Part shown: positions 8,908 through 17,785 of the stretch, piece by piece
Position numbering within the stretch: the first letter of the stretch is position 1
Layout of the letters: every line of letters starts with the position of its first letter
DNA from: Acidimicrobiales bacterium
GTDB taxonomy: Bacteria > Actinomycetota > Acidimicrobiia > Acidimicrobiales > SZUA-35
NCBI GenBank assembly: GCA_028285495.1
Contig: JANQPB010000037.1
Span: 104,010 to 168,009 of the forward strand
Length of the DNA stretch: 64,000 nucleotides
Reading direction: 5' to 3'
The notes under the pieces: model-generated
Told to the model about the DNA's origin: nothing
The model's input: the letters and a program-made list of their open reading frames with translations, nothing else
Databases searched by the model: none
Program-made: the position numbers and the translations under genes

Positions 8908-9384
8908 ATGAAGTGGACCGAGACGATCGACATCGACGCCGCCGCAGATGAGGTGTTCGATGCGATGCTCGACCAGGACCGGGTCATGGCCTGGTCAGCG
9001 TGGCCGGAGGCGACCGGCTTCACCTGCTCGGTCGAGGGCGACGGCAGGTCGCCCGGCTCGGAGATCATCTTCCGCGACAAGAAGGGCACGATCCAGGGCC
9101 GCCAGAGGATCACCACCATCGAAGGGCGCCGGGTCCAGAACCAGCTCCAGAACCGTGGCCCGCTCGGCAGAACGATGACCCCGACGGTGACGTTCGAGGC
9201 GACCCCACTCGACGAGCATCGCAGCCGGGCTGCGTTGGAGTTCGAAGCCGATGTTCCCCTTCCGGCGGGGCTACGCCACCTCGTCCGAGCTGGCATGTCG
9301 CGCTGGGCTCGCCGGTTGCACATCAAGGACCTGGAGATGCTCAAGGGCCACGTCGAGTCACGCCACCGGGCGGCCGGTCAGTGA
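8908..9384 (+). CDS. SRPBCC-family (START-like) protein
   Basis: The start is placed at ATG 8908 because the AGGAAGG ribosome binding site at 8889-8895 sits at a good distance from it (GTG 8905 is an alternative; ATG 8896 is too close). The 158-residue product begins MKWTETIDIDAAADEVFDAM, the usual first strand and helix of polyketide cyclase/START-like SRPBCC proteins, and ends in a long amphipathic helix. These proteins bind hydrophobic ligands in a deep cavity; some are cyclases, many are unassigned. It is transcribed divergently from a MarR regulator, which suggests induction by a small aromatic or lipophilic compound (inference). Confidence 0.8.
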   Translation: MKWTETIDIDAAADEVFDAMLDQDRVMAWSAWPEATGFTCSVEGDGRSPGSEIIFRDKKGTIQGRQRITTIEGRRVQNQLQNRGPLGRTMTPTVTFEATPLDEHRSRAALEFEADVPLPAGLRHLVRAGMSRWARRLHIKDLEMLKGHVESRHRAAGQ

Positions 9385-9411
9385 CCGGAGCGCACCGGGG
9401 GTAGAGGGCTC

Positions 9412-9804
9412 ATGGCGAGACGTCGACTCGACGGTGGCTGGCACGTCCCGCCAGAAGCGTTCGAACAAGACCGCATCGACCGCCAGCGAGGACGGGTCCG
9501 GATGCTCAACGGCTCACTCGAAGGAGGCATGGAGGACTGGACCCTCGACCTCGAGCAATACGAACTCGTCCGCAACCTCATCCTCACCAGCATCGAAGAG
9601 TTCGCCGACGACGACGGCACCATCGCCCTCAAAGCCATCATCGACATCGCCCAGGACCGCCTCGGAGACCACCCCGCCTTCCCCGGTGGCCGGCTCAAGA
9701 ACATCACGACCTACACCAAGGTCGACCTCGAAGCCCGCGAACTCATCGAACGAGTACCCAAACGATCACCCCAACGACTGCGCCTGCGGCCCCTCGAGTC
9801 GTAG
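9412..9804 (+). CDS. Small hypothetical protein, possible winged-helix fold
   Basis: The 130-residue product starts at ATG 9412 after a GGGGGTAGAGGG stretch that can serve as ribosome binding site. Its core (YELVRNLILTSIEEF to YTKVDLEARELIERV, ending SPQRLRL) resembles short bacterial proteins of unknown function similar to DUF6958, which look like winged-helix modules. It has no signal peptide and is rich in charged residues. It follows the SRPBCC gene after 27 bases and may be co-transcribed. The family assignment is from memory of the pattern only. Confidence 0.65.
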   Translation: MARRRLDGGWHVPPEAFEQDRIDRQRGRVRMLNGSLEGGMEDWTLDLEQYELVRNLILTSIEEFADDDGTIALKAIIDIAQDRLGDHPAFPGGRLKNITTYTKVDLEARELIERVPKRSPQRLRLRPLES

Positions 9805-9981
9805 CCCGGCTCGGGAACAGCACCAGCGTCGTGCGCCTGAACACCCTCGGCCTGGACGGGCAAGCACTGGAGGACCAGCACGGGCCCTGACGACGAGGTG
9901 CGCGGGTGCGGCCGGGGCGCCCAGGATCACCGGCCGCTCTGACCGGTTCGCCATCGACGGTGACCCCGCTGATGGCGCAGC

Positions 9982-11007
9982 TCATGCCATCGTTCCGGCT
10001 GCCGGTGCGATCCGTAGGCCGATGACCTCACCGCTCGCTGTTCCAGCGACGACCACTCCGGAAGTCAGCGTCATCGACGTCGAGACACGTTTGCCGATCT
10101 TCCGCTGCGCGATGGTGCCTTCCTGGTCGGCGACCACCTTCACCAGGCCAAAGGAGGTTCCGACCACGAAACGGTCATGCCCCAGGTGCGCAATCGGGAG
10201 ACGGCCGCTGTGGTTGTGGTCGATCTTGCCGAGGTGCCGCAGCCTCGTCGATTCGACCCACCACGCCCGAAGCTCGCCCTCTCGAGTGATGTAGGCAACT
10301 GGGCCGACACAGACAGCCGGGTTGGTTGACCTCACTCCGTCGGGTGCATCAACGCGCTCGACCGACAGTGGGCTTCCATCGACCACGAGGAAGGCCTCCG
10401 GGTCAGCGCGAAGAACAACAGGGCCGCTCGCAGCCGGCGGCGCGGGTTCGGGTTCGCCGGCACCCGGCTCGAAGGTCATCCCGCCCGGAGCGGCCACTCG
10501 GTGCCGCTCCTCACCAGAATCGAGATCGAAGAACCACAGCTCCTGTCCAGCTCGTGGCGCCATGGCGATCAGCGACCTCGACTCGCCGTGTATCTGGGTC
10601 CGCACGAACTCGGGTACGGCAGCGGGCAGACACCACTGTTCGGATCCGTCCACGAGCGACAGCGCCCGAATCGGGGTGTATCCCCGCCAGCCGCCAACCA
10701 CGACCAGCTGACCAGAGACGCTGAGCCAGCCGTTCAGCCCTCCAAGGTCCCGTGACCAGACCACGTCCCCCGTCGACCGATCGTGGGCAACGAGGAGCGA
10801 GTGCTGATCGAGGTACACCACAGCCTCTTCGCCGACGGCGAGGCGGCCCCACGGATGCTGCACGCTGGCCGACCACCGTTCCTCACCGGTGGACACATCC
10901 AGGGACACGAGCCGCGTGCGCCGGCATTGGACGAAGCACTCGTGACCATCAACAGCCACCCGATCGACTGCCTGGTGAGCGTGGTATGACCAAGCGATGT
11001 CGATCAC
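9982..11007 (-). CDS. PQQ-like beta-propeller protein
   Basis: I prefer the GTG at 11007 (product starts VIDIAWSYHAHQAVDRVAV) because a GGTGGGG lies just upstream; the longer frame adds an Arg-rich stretch unlike a protein. The 341-residue product has repeated blades of the PQQ-enzyme type, for example LVSLDVSTGEERWSA, LVAHDRSTGDVVWSRDL, ALSLVDGSEQWCL and LWFFDLDSGEERH. There is no signal peptide or catalytic extension, so it is probably a cytoplasmic or non-classically placed scaffold. Function is unknown. Confidence 0.75.
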   Translation of the reverse strand: MIDIAWSYHAHQAVDRVAVDGHECFVQCRRTRLVSLDVSTGEERWSASVQHPWGRLAVGEEAVVYLDQHSLLVAHDRSTGDVVWSRDLGGLNGWLSVSGQLVVVGGWRGYTPIRALSLVDGSEQWCLPAAVPEFVRTQIHGESRSLIAMAPRAGQELWFFDLDSGEERHRVAAPGGMTFEPGAGEPEPAPPAASGPVVLRADPEAFLVVDGSPLSVERVDAPDGVRSTNPAVCVGPVAYITREGELRAWWVESTRLRHLGKIDHNHSGRLPIAHLGHDRFVVGTSFGLVKVVADQEGTIAQRKIGKRVSTSMTLTSGVVVAGTASGEVIGLRIAPAAGTMA

Positions 11008-11198
11008 GGCCCCACCGTAGAACAGGCCACCGCTCCCGCCGCTGACGACTTCGTGACCCGTCCGGTATTGGCAGCGGCGTCGCACTCGGGAACACCTGCG
11101 TCGGGCTCTGCCCCACCACACGCGGTGATGACCAGTTCGCAACGCTCATCGCAGTGCGGGTTGGCTACCTCCGAGCGAGCGAGCCGGCGGCGCGGTGC

Positions 11199-12761
11199 TC
11201 AGCATCCGACCCGCTCGATGTCGGTGCCGACTTCTGCCAGCAACTGGTCGAAGACGCTGAGTCTCGACTGCGCGAGCTCCAGAATCGTCTCGGCTGACTC
11301 GATCTGCTGGGTTGGCAGCGACTGGCCGGTTGCGTCGTCGAGTTGGGCTTGTGCCTGCGCCACCTGGGCCTGGGTCAGCTGGCGGCCCTCGGCGAGCTGT
11401 TCTCGTCGTTGGAGCAGCTCTTGGCACGTCGCTCTCGTCGCTTGGTCGATCTCGCGCATTGCCGTGAGCCGAAGCCCCAGGTCATCGAGGGCTGCCAGGC
11501 TCGAGGCGTCGAATCCGACCTCGAACAACAGGACCTCGTTGTCGCCATCGAGTACCAGGACCGCAGGGATTCCAGCAACCGACCGGAGCATGCTCCCGTC
11601 CTCGGGGGTCAACTGAGGGTGCGGCCAGTCTGCGCCGGCTGGCCATGGTTGGTCGGAGTAGTGCGGGACGGAGTAGATCATCGCAGTGGGATCGAGGGCT
11701 TCGACTCTGCGTCGGAGTGTCCCGATCCCCTCCTCGCACGGTTGGCACCAGTCCGCTCCGAACACGAGGGCTGTCAGCCGCCCGTCGGCGCCGATACGCA
11801 CGGGCTCGCCGTTCTGGTCCACACCTCGGATCGTTCCGAGCCGATCTCCCACCTCGATATCGGAGTTGCCGGCGGTGTCGTAGCTGACGGTCTCGGAGTA
11901 ACCCCCGATCACGTTCCCAGCCGCATCGTACGCCTTCAGGACGAACCGCTCGCCGTTGTCGAACTGCACATCGAAGACCGCCATCCTGGCCCGCGGCTGC
12001 ATCCACAACTTCTGGTCGGAATCGGCGAACGACACCGCGGCCGTTGCCGCCGGCAATGCGCTCCACGTGAGCCAACCTGTTGGAGCACCGAAGCCCAACT
12101 CTGGTGTGCTCGACGCCGGCAGCTCGATCATGTCGAGACTCTCGACCGCGACGAGATCACCCGAGCCGCCGCCACCGCCGTCCGAGCTGACGACGAACCG
12201 TTGCCGAAGGTTCGCCCCCGCATCGGCACCCCGGATCCCGGGAGTGTTCGGTCCGTCGGCCACGATGACCAGCCAGGGCTGCGCATCGATCCTCCCGGCC
12301 AGCGTCACCTTGGTGATCTCGGCCGAGTAGTCCGGACCGCGGAGCCGGTCGTCCCACTGAGCGACCAGTGCCGTGATCTCGTCGTCGACCCGAGCGATCT
12401 GTTCGAAGACCACCTCGACGCCGAGCTCGCCGGTGTCGAATGCGGGTTCGGGCGCTGCGGCCGGTACCACGATCAACGGGTCCTCGTCGAGGACGACTTC
12501 ACCAGACAGGACGAAATCGGGCCTGTCCGCGACCGTCGTCGTGTCGTCATCGCCCGTGGCGAGCAGCGCTCCGCCGACGCCGACCGCGACCACAAGAACC
12601 GCTGCGATGGCGAGCGTGGACCGCCGTCGAGCCGTCGTGCGTCGGTTGGGCGGCGGCGACTCGGCGTCAGCCACGACACGATCCCACTCACGCTCGGTCT
12701 CCACGCCTTCGGCGACAGTGGCCAAAGCCTGTCGGAGGCGTTGCTCGACGTTGGACGTCAT
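11199..12761 (-). CDS. Membrane protein with extracytoplasmic thioredoxin domain, presumed anti-sigma partner
   Basis: The 520-residue protein overlaps the stop of the ECF sigma gene (ATGA), the classic arrangement for an anti-sigma factor. Residues 1-48 are a charged cytoplasmic head, 49-69 a single transmembrane helix, and 80-300 a beta-rich region with a Gly run near 194-200. Residues about 300-432 form a thioredoxin/TlpA-like domain with WCQPC (Cys339, Cys342) and a matching cis-proline in GIPA (Pro399). The tail 433-520 is Gln/Leu-rich and probably coiled coil. Positive-inside topology puts the CxxC outside the cell. Sigma binding is inferred from coupling, since the short head lacks a recognisable ZAS zinc motif. 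Confidence 0.8.
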   Translation of the reverse strand: MTSNVEQRLRQALATVAEGVETEREWDRVVADAESPPPNRRTTARRRSTLAIAAVLVVAVGVGGALLATGDDDTTTVADRPDFVLSGEVVLDEDPLIVVPAAAPEPAFDTGELGVEVVFEQIARVDDEITALVAQWDDRLRGPDYSAEITKVTLAGRIDAQPWLVIVADGPNTPGIRGADAGANLRQRFVVSSDGGGGGSGDLVAVESLDMIELPASSTPELGFGAPTGWLTWSALPAATAAVSFADSDQKLWMQPRARMAVFDVQFDNGERFVLKAYDAAGNVIGGYSETVSYDTAGNSDIEVGDRLGTIRGVDQNGEPVRIGADGRLTALVFGADWCQPCEEGIGTLRRRVEALDPTAMIYSVPHYSDQPWPAGADWPHPQLTPEDGSMLRSVAGIPAVLVLDGDNEVLLFEVGFDASSLAALDDLGLRLTAMREIDQATRATCQELLQRREQLAEGRQLTQAQVAQAQAQLDDATGQSLPTQQIESAETILELAQSRLSVFDQLLAEVGTDIERVGC

Positions 12762-13249
12762 GTCGATAGCTCCCTGCGAAGCGTCCTCAGGCCACGATGA
12801 ACCAGGGACTTGACGGTGCCTGGCCGCTCACCCATGAGATCTGCGATGTCATCGATCGGGAGGTCGGCGTAGAACCGCAGGACCAGGGCGTGACGTTGCT
12901 TCGGGGTGACGGCCTCCAGGGCGCTCCACGCTTCGCCGACCTCGGGAGGGAGCTCCTCGGTGGTGCCCTCGAGCACGGCGAGCCGCGACATCTTGCGACG
13001 TCCGACCAGCGAGCGACGGGTGTTCCCATGGCAGTTGTTGATCACGACCCGCCGCAGATAGGCGCCAGGATCGGCGATCGTGGCTCGACGCTCCAACACC
13101 GAAACGAACGCGTCGTGCACCACCTCCTCGGCCACGGCCTGTGAGCCGACGATCAGACAGGCCAACCGCACCATCGAACCGTGCTCGCGCTTGTACAGGT
13201 CCGCGACCGCATCCACCGACGAGAGGCTCGCAGAGTCGTCTACAGCCAA
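12758..13249 (-). CDS. ECF RNA polymerase sigma factor, actinobacterial SigE-like group
   Basis: The 163-residue protein has region 2 (DLYKREHGSMVRLACLIVGS then AEEVVHDAFVSVLERR) and region 4 (LRFYADLPIDDIADLMGERPGTVKSLVHRGLRTLRR), with the short linker typical of ECF sigmas. The YLRRVVINNC segment between them is characteristic of the actinobacterial SigE-like subgroup. The stop overlaps the start of the membrane thioredoxin-domain gene by four bases. It would direct RNA polymerase to a small regulon, probably including its own promoter. The promoter sequence could not be assigned by eye. Confidence 0.92.
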   Translation of the reverse strand: MAVDDSASLSSVDAVADLYKREHGSMVRLACLIVGSQAVAEEVVHDAFVSVLERRATIADPGAYLRRVVINNCHGNTRRSLVGRRKMSRLAVLEGTTEELPPEVGEAWSALEAVTPKQRHALVLRFYADLPIDDIADLMGERPGTVKSLVHRGLRTLRRELST

Positions 13250-13700
13250 CTTCGCGGCCCAACGGAGAATCGCCCCATGACCCTACGACGAACGAGACTC
13301 GCGAAACGTTGCATCGTCAGAGCCAACCCGCTGACGGTGAAACGGGTGGGGCGCCACTTGCGTGCGCAGGTACGCCCCCAGGAGCGCCCCTCGCCGTCAG
13401 GCAACGAATCGAGCAGCCCGGCTCGCTCCGCAAGCCAAGCGAACAGGTGGTCGTCGACCTGGTCACGCTCCTCGCACCCGGCGCGTTCCCGTTCCGGGCG
13501 GCCGGATCAGACCAACACGCCGGCACCCGAGTGCGGCTGGCGGCGATTGCCGGGCGGCGAGACCGAGCGTCGATCCTCGTCGTCAGGATCGACCGGCCTC
13601 CCGACCCACCCCGAAGTGAGACGCCGATCTCGCCACGTCCTGCGAACTGCCGGCGCTGCCTAGAATCGCAGACGTGGGGGTCTCGTTCGGGGGGTTCGGA
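13250..13700. other. Intergenic region between sigma factor and lipoprotein, no gene seen
   Basis: This 451-base gap separates two divergent units. Open frames in it are Arg/Ser/Pro-rich and lack a ribosome binding site, so I treat them as chance. It should contain the promoter of the ECF sigma operon on the left and of the large lipoprotein on the right. No hairpin or repeat stood out. Confidence 0.45.
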
Positions 13701-15728
13701 ATGGGGCGGCTGGCGGGACCCCCATCGGTGCTGAGATGGCTTGCGTTCGTGGCGGTCGGCGCGGTGGCGGTGTCATGTGTCAGCGGCGATGAGTCCGAGA
13801 CCGGCGGGTCGACGACCGACGCGCCCGCCGCAACCACGTCGACGGCGGCGGCCCCGTCGACGTCGACCACGGTGACGGCCCAGCAGATCCCAGCCGGACC
13901 CTACTATCTCCCGTCCGATCTGCCCGAGGGTTGGGAGCTGGTCGTGTTGCGCTTCTTTTCCGGCCGTGTCGACGTCACGGGCGGTGGAACCGAGACCCCT
14001 GGGGTCGAGACGGTCTCGCTTGTCGTGCACCGATCCGAGGGCGGGTTCGGGGGCGGAGCCGTGAACCTGTCGGTGCGGCGGTCCAGCGGCGACGTGTCGT
14101 TCCTGCCGGAGGGCGGCCTCGGGTTCGGTGAGCGGGAGTCGTTGGAGATCCCCGGACTCGTGTCGGCCGAACTGGAGTACGACAGCGAGCAGACCGGGTT
14201 CGGGTCGGTCACGGCTCAGGTCGACGAGCGGGTGTCGATGTCGCTGCTCGGCGACGTCTCTCGCCAGGACCTGATCGACATCGCCGGTGCAGTGCGGCTC
14301 GGAGACGGCGGCGAGCTCGAGGTTGACGTCGAACTCGGCGGCTGGGAGGTGTCGTCGAGGGGCGACCCGGGCGAGACCTATGTGCTCGGCCTGCGAGGCC
14401 CCGGGGGATCGTTGGAGGTGACCGTTTCGCCCGGGCTGTCCGAGGCGACCCTCCACGTCGGGAGCAGCGATCTCGAATCCGTGCTGGAGGGCGAGGCCGG
14501 CACGGGCTACCACGCGGTCCAGCGCGTCGAGTCGGAGAATCTGGAGTTTCCGAGCGTTCGCTGGTGGGTTCCGGACGCGCAGCTCCACTCCAATGCTGGC
14601 GCCGATCTGGCTCTCATCGCCGGGATCCTCGACGGGTTCGTCGAGGTCGACGAGGCCGACTTCCGGGCCGCCATCGCCGATGTGCCGACCGAGGTCATCG
14701 AGGTCGAGTCGGGCCCCGAGAACGGCCCGTCGACACCCGACTCCGAACCGCTCGATCCCGAGGTGCTGGCCAGACTGGTCGAGGTCGTCGAAACGGCGGT
14801 TGGCCGACAGTTCGACGAGCCGCCACTGGTGTCGATCGCCGATGGTGCTGCGCTGCGGGCCACCGTCCCCGACGGCTCCTTCGTCTCCGAGGGCCTCTGG
14901 GATGTCCTGCTGGGACTCGGTCTGGTCGACAACGACGACAGCCGAGCCGATGCCGACGAGGCCAGGCGGGATCAGCTACGAGGCGTCTGCTGCCCTGTCA
15001 CCGTCGTCGACACCGGTGACCCGCTGTTCAACGAGGTGGTGATCGTCCACGAGCTCACCCACGGACTCGACACCGCACTCGGAGCCAGCATCGGCGCATC
15101 GGTCGAGGTCGTCGATCCCGTCGTGGCCCTGGTCGAGGGCAACGCCCACCGAGTCGCCTTCGACTACGCCGATGTCCTCAACCAGCAGGGCGCCGACATC
15201 CCACCACCCCCAAACCTGTTCCCCCCGGACGGAGATCCCCGTGTGCCGCCAGCGGTGCAACGAGTCCTCGAGTTCCCCTACCAGCAGGGGCGCGAGTTCG
15301 CCGCCGCACTGGCCGACCAGGGAGGGGAGGCCGCCATCGTCGACGCGTTCGACCGGCCACCGAGCTCGACCGAGCAGATCCTCAACCCCGACGCCTATCT
15401 CGATGGCGACGACCCGGCCACCGTCGCCGCCCCCGGTCTCCCCGACGATGCCGCCCTTGCTCGACAGGGCACCATCGGCGCCTTCCTGCTCAGCCTCGTC
15501 GCCGAACCAGCGCTCGGCCCCGACGATGCCCTGGACCTGGCTCTCACCTGGGACGGTGACGCATACGTTCTCTACGAGACCGACAGCAACCAGCGCTGCC
15601 TCGCCGCCACCATCCAGTTCGACACCGCCGGCCACGCCAGACGAGCGGCCGAGGCTCTCATGAGCGCCGGCTTTCACGTGACGGCCGAGGGTCGTGCCCT
15701 CGAGGCCACCCGGTGCGTACAGCTGTGA
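13701..15728 (+). CDS. Large lipoprotein with HELTH metallopeptidase-like domain
   Basis: I favour ATG 13701, preceded by GGGGGG, over GTG 13674. From it the leader ends at a lipobox VAVSC (Cys26), followed by a Thr/Ala linker. The N-terminal half contains a module starting YYLPSDLPEGWELVVLRF and a second related stretch from LGGWEVSSRGDPGETYVLG. The C-terminal half has VIVHELTHGLD with the HExxH zinc motif, and VEGNAHRVAFDY about 25 residues later could supply the third (Glu) ligand, as in gluzincin-type peptidases. In numbering from 13701 the motif lies at about 450-454. Substrate and activity are unknown. It is probably exposed on the outer membrane face. Confidence 0.78.
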   Translation: MGRLAGPPSVLRWLAFVAVGAVAVSCVSGDESETGGSTTDAPAATTSTAAAPSTSTTVTAQQIPAGPYYLPSDLPEGWELVVLRFFSGRVDVTGGGTETPGVETVSLVVHRSEGGFGGGAVNLSVRRSSGDVSFLPEGGLGFGERESLEIPGLVSAELEYDSEQTGFGSVTAQVDERVSMSLLGDVSRQDLIDIAGAVRLGDGGELEVDVELGGWEVSSRGDPGETYVLGLRGPGGSLEVTVSPGLSEATLHVGSSDLESVLEGEAGTGYHAVQRVESENLEFPSVRWWVPDAQLHSNAGADLALIAGILDGFVEVDEADFRAAIADVPTEVIEVESGPENGPSTPDSEPLDPEVLARLVEVVETAVGRQFDEPPLVSIADGAALRATVPDGSFVSEGLWDVLLGLGLVDNDDSRADADEARRDQLRGVCCPVTVVDTGDPLFNEVVIVHELTHGLDTALGASIGASVEVVDPVVALVEGNAHRVAFDYADVLNQQGADIPPPPNLFPPDGDPRVPPAVQRVLEFPYQQGREFAAALADQGGEAAIVDAFDRPPSSTEQILNPDAYLDGDDPATVAAPGLPDDAALARQGTIGAFLLSLVAEPALGPDDALDLALTWDGDAYVLYETDSNQRCLAATIQFDTAGHARRAAEALMSAGFHVTAEGRALEATRCVQL

Positions 15729-15785
15729 CCTGACCCACGCCGAGCGGCACCTGGCCGTCGTCCGGTCTACGGACGCGGGCCTGCG

Positions 15786-16994
15786 TCAGGCGAGCATGGC
15801 CCGCACCGCCTCGCGAGCCGACCACGCCGCGGCGTGGACACTGCTCCAGTCGTCGAACGCCGTGTAGCCGTCGCCGGCGAAGTACACGACGTCGTCGATC
15901 GGCTCGGCCAGCCGGCGGGTGATCCGAAAGTCCTCCCCGTCGGTCAGATAGGCGCCACGAGCCCACGGCTGCTCGTTCCAGTTCTGCGTGATGTGCTGGG
16001 CGTACGCCTCCGAGGCCGCCCCGTCGTAGATCTCGTCGAGCTCGGCCAGGATCAGATCGATCGCACCATCGCCGGCGGCTTGGTACCGCTCGGCCTCTTC
16101 ACCGACGGAGAAGACCCCGAGCACGTTGGCGTCGGACTCCTGCCCGTGGGCGGCGTCGTAGAACAGCCGCTGACCTCCACCCGCACCGGAGTCCGCCGGG
16201 ACGAGCAGGGTCGGATAGAAGCGGTGGTCGAACTCGACGAACGCCTTGAAACCGCTCCAGACCGTGGCGTCGTCGAGGGTGTCCAGCCTGCCGTCTGACA
16301 GTGGCGGGTCGAACTCGACGAGCCCCTGCTGAAGGATCGCAACCGGCACCGTCACGACCACGCGGTCCGCCTCGTGCACGTCCCCGTTCGTGTCGGTGAG
16401 CCGCACACCTTCCTCGCCGTGCTCGATCCGCTCGATCGCTGTGTCGAACGTGATCAGCGGGGAGATGCCCGGCAGCACGTAGGTCTCGAAGAAGTCGAGC
16501 CAGCTGGAGCCAACGAACTTCTGGTCGATGTCGAAGCCCACGTCGCCGAGCGACACGGCGACGAGCTCGCCCTCCTCGTCGACCATGGCGAACTCGCCGT
16601 CCTCCTGGTAGCCGACGGTCACCGTCTCGATCCGGACGGACTCGTCGGCGACGATGTCGTCGAGCACCCTCCGCTCGACGTGAAGCCACTCCCCGCCGAG
16701 CGAGATCGGGAAGTCGACGAAGTCCCGGGTGTGGGCGATTCGGCCACCGGCGACCGACAGGGCCTCCAGCACACGCACGTCGGCACCCCGCTGGCGGAGC
16801 AGGTGGGCGGCGGTCATGCCAGCCGGCCCCGCCCCAACCACGATCACCGAGCCCTGGACCGAACCCTCGCCAAGGGGCCCGTCGGGCTCACGCCCGAGCA
16901 GCCCGCCACACGCAGCCACGAACGACGAGAGCAGGCCGAGGCCAGCGAGCTGGAGCATGCGCCGTCGACTGATCCCGGCGGCCGCTGCCATCAT
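15786..16994 (-). CDS. Tat-exported FAD-dependent amine oxidase-like lipoprotein
   Basis: The protein has a twin-arginine leader (SRRRMLQLAGLGLL) ending in a lipobox-like VAAC, then the FAD-binding dinucleotide fold VIVVGAGPAGMTAAHLLRQ, the E/R-rich strand RVLEALSVAGGRIAH, and the C-terminal FAD motif VYFAGDGYTAFDDWSSVHAA. The order matches flavin monoamine oxidases, which oxidise amines with O2. I place the start at 16994 (ATGATG) because it gives a normal Tat n-region and has AGGTGG upstream. An ATG at 17042 is possible but would share its codon with the divergent TetR gene. The substrate is unknown. Surface anchoring is inference from the leader. Confidence 0.85.
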   Translation of the reverse strand: MMAAAAGISRRRMLQLAGLGLLSSFVAACGGLLGREPDGPLGEGSVQGSVIVVGAGPAGMTAAHLLRQRGADVRVLEALSVAGGRIAHTRDFVDFPISLGGEWLHVERRVLDDIVADESVRIETVTVGYQEDGEFAMVDEEGELVAVSLGDVGFDIDQKFVGSSWLDFFETYVLPGISPLITFDTAIERIEHGEEGVRLTDTNGDVHEADRVVVTVPVAILQQGLVEFDPPLSDGRLDTLDDATVWSGFKAFVEFDHRFYPTLLVPADSGAGGGQRLFYDAAHGQESDANVLGVFSVGEEAERYQAAGDGAIDLILAELDEIYDGAASEAYAQHITQNWNEQPWARGAYLTDGEDFRITRRLAEPIDDVVYFAGDGYTAFDDWSSVHAAAWSAREAVRAMLA

Positions 16995-17040
16995 GGGATC
17001 GTGCTGTCCACCTGCGGCGACGTCGGACGAGTTGATTGTC

Positions 17041-17664
17041 ATGAATACAAACAATAACGGACAAGGCCCGGAACCCCGAACCGCCCCCGGACGCCCCTCG
17101 GTCGCCAAGGAGCGTCGCAACCAGATCATCGACGCGTTCCTCCGCCTCGTCGCCGAGCGCGGCACCGCATCGGTCACGATCGCCGACATCGCCGAGCGAG
17201 CAGGTGTCCACCGCTCGGCCGTCCACCACTTCGTCGGCAACCGGGCAGCTCTCGTTGCTGCCGCGGTTCACGAGATCTGCGAACGACACGACCAGAGCCG
17301 CGAACGCAGCATCGGCAGCGACCCCAGCCTCGATGCAGTCGTCGACTACTACTTTTCCCGCTCCTACGTGTGGGAACACGCCGAGCTCGACGACGTGTTC
17401 GGGATCCTGCTCGTGTCGGCGACCAACGACGAGTCCGTGGCGTCGAGCATCGCCAACGACTACCGCGACGCGATGGGGGAAATGCTCGATCTGCTCGGCC
17501 GCGACGATGCAACTGCTCGCGCTGCGGCCTACCAGGTGATGTGCCTCGCCGAACACAACGTGGTGCTCCAGCGGATGGGCTTCGACCCCGAGCTCAGCGA
17601 AGCGGCACGGACGCTCGCCCGCCAGGTCATCTCTCGCTTGCAACGCAGCTCGCCAACGACGTGA
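17041..17664 (+). CDS. TetR-family transcriptional regulator
   Basis: The 207-residue product has a short polar N-terminus rich in Asn and Pro, then a TetR DNA-binding domain (RRNQIIDAFLRLVAERG, IADIAERAGVHRSAVHHFVGNRAALVAAA). The C-terminal all-helical part resembles a ligand-binding TetR domain. There is no clear ribosome binding site before ATG 17041, so it may be leaderless. It reads away from the amine oxidase gene and probably controls it, with the ligand perhaps an amine (inference). The end falls just before an unassigned 120-base gap. Confidence 0.88.
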   Translation: MNTNNNGQGPEPRTAPGRPSVAKERRNQIIDAFLRLVAERGTASVTIADIAERAGVHRSAVHHFVGNRAALVAAAVHEICERHDQSRERSIGSDPSLDAVVDYYFSRSYVWEHAELDDVFGILLVSATNDESVASSIANDYRDAMGEMLDLLGRDDATARAAAYQVMCLAEHNVVLQRMGFDPELSEAARTLARQVISRLQRSSPTT

Positions 17665-17785
17665 TCAGGCCGAACACGTGAAGACCGGGGCTGTCACGGC
17701 CCCTCCAGCCACGACGGCACCTCGGGCACGGGTGCTCTGGCCACGATGGTGCAGACCGAGGAGGCGGTCGCTGTCTCGGGCCGGT

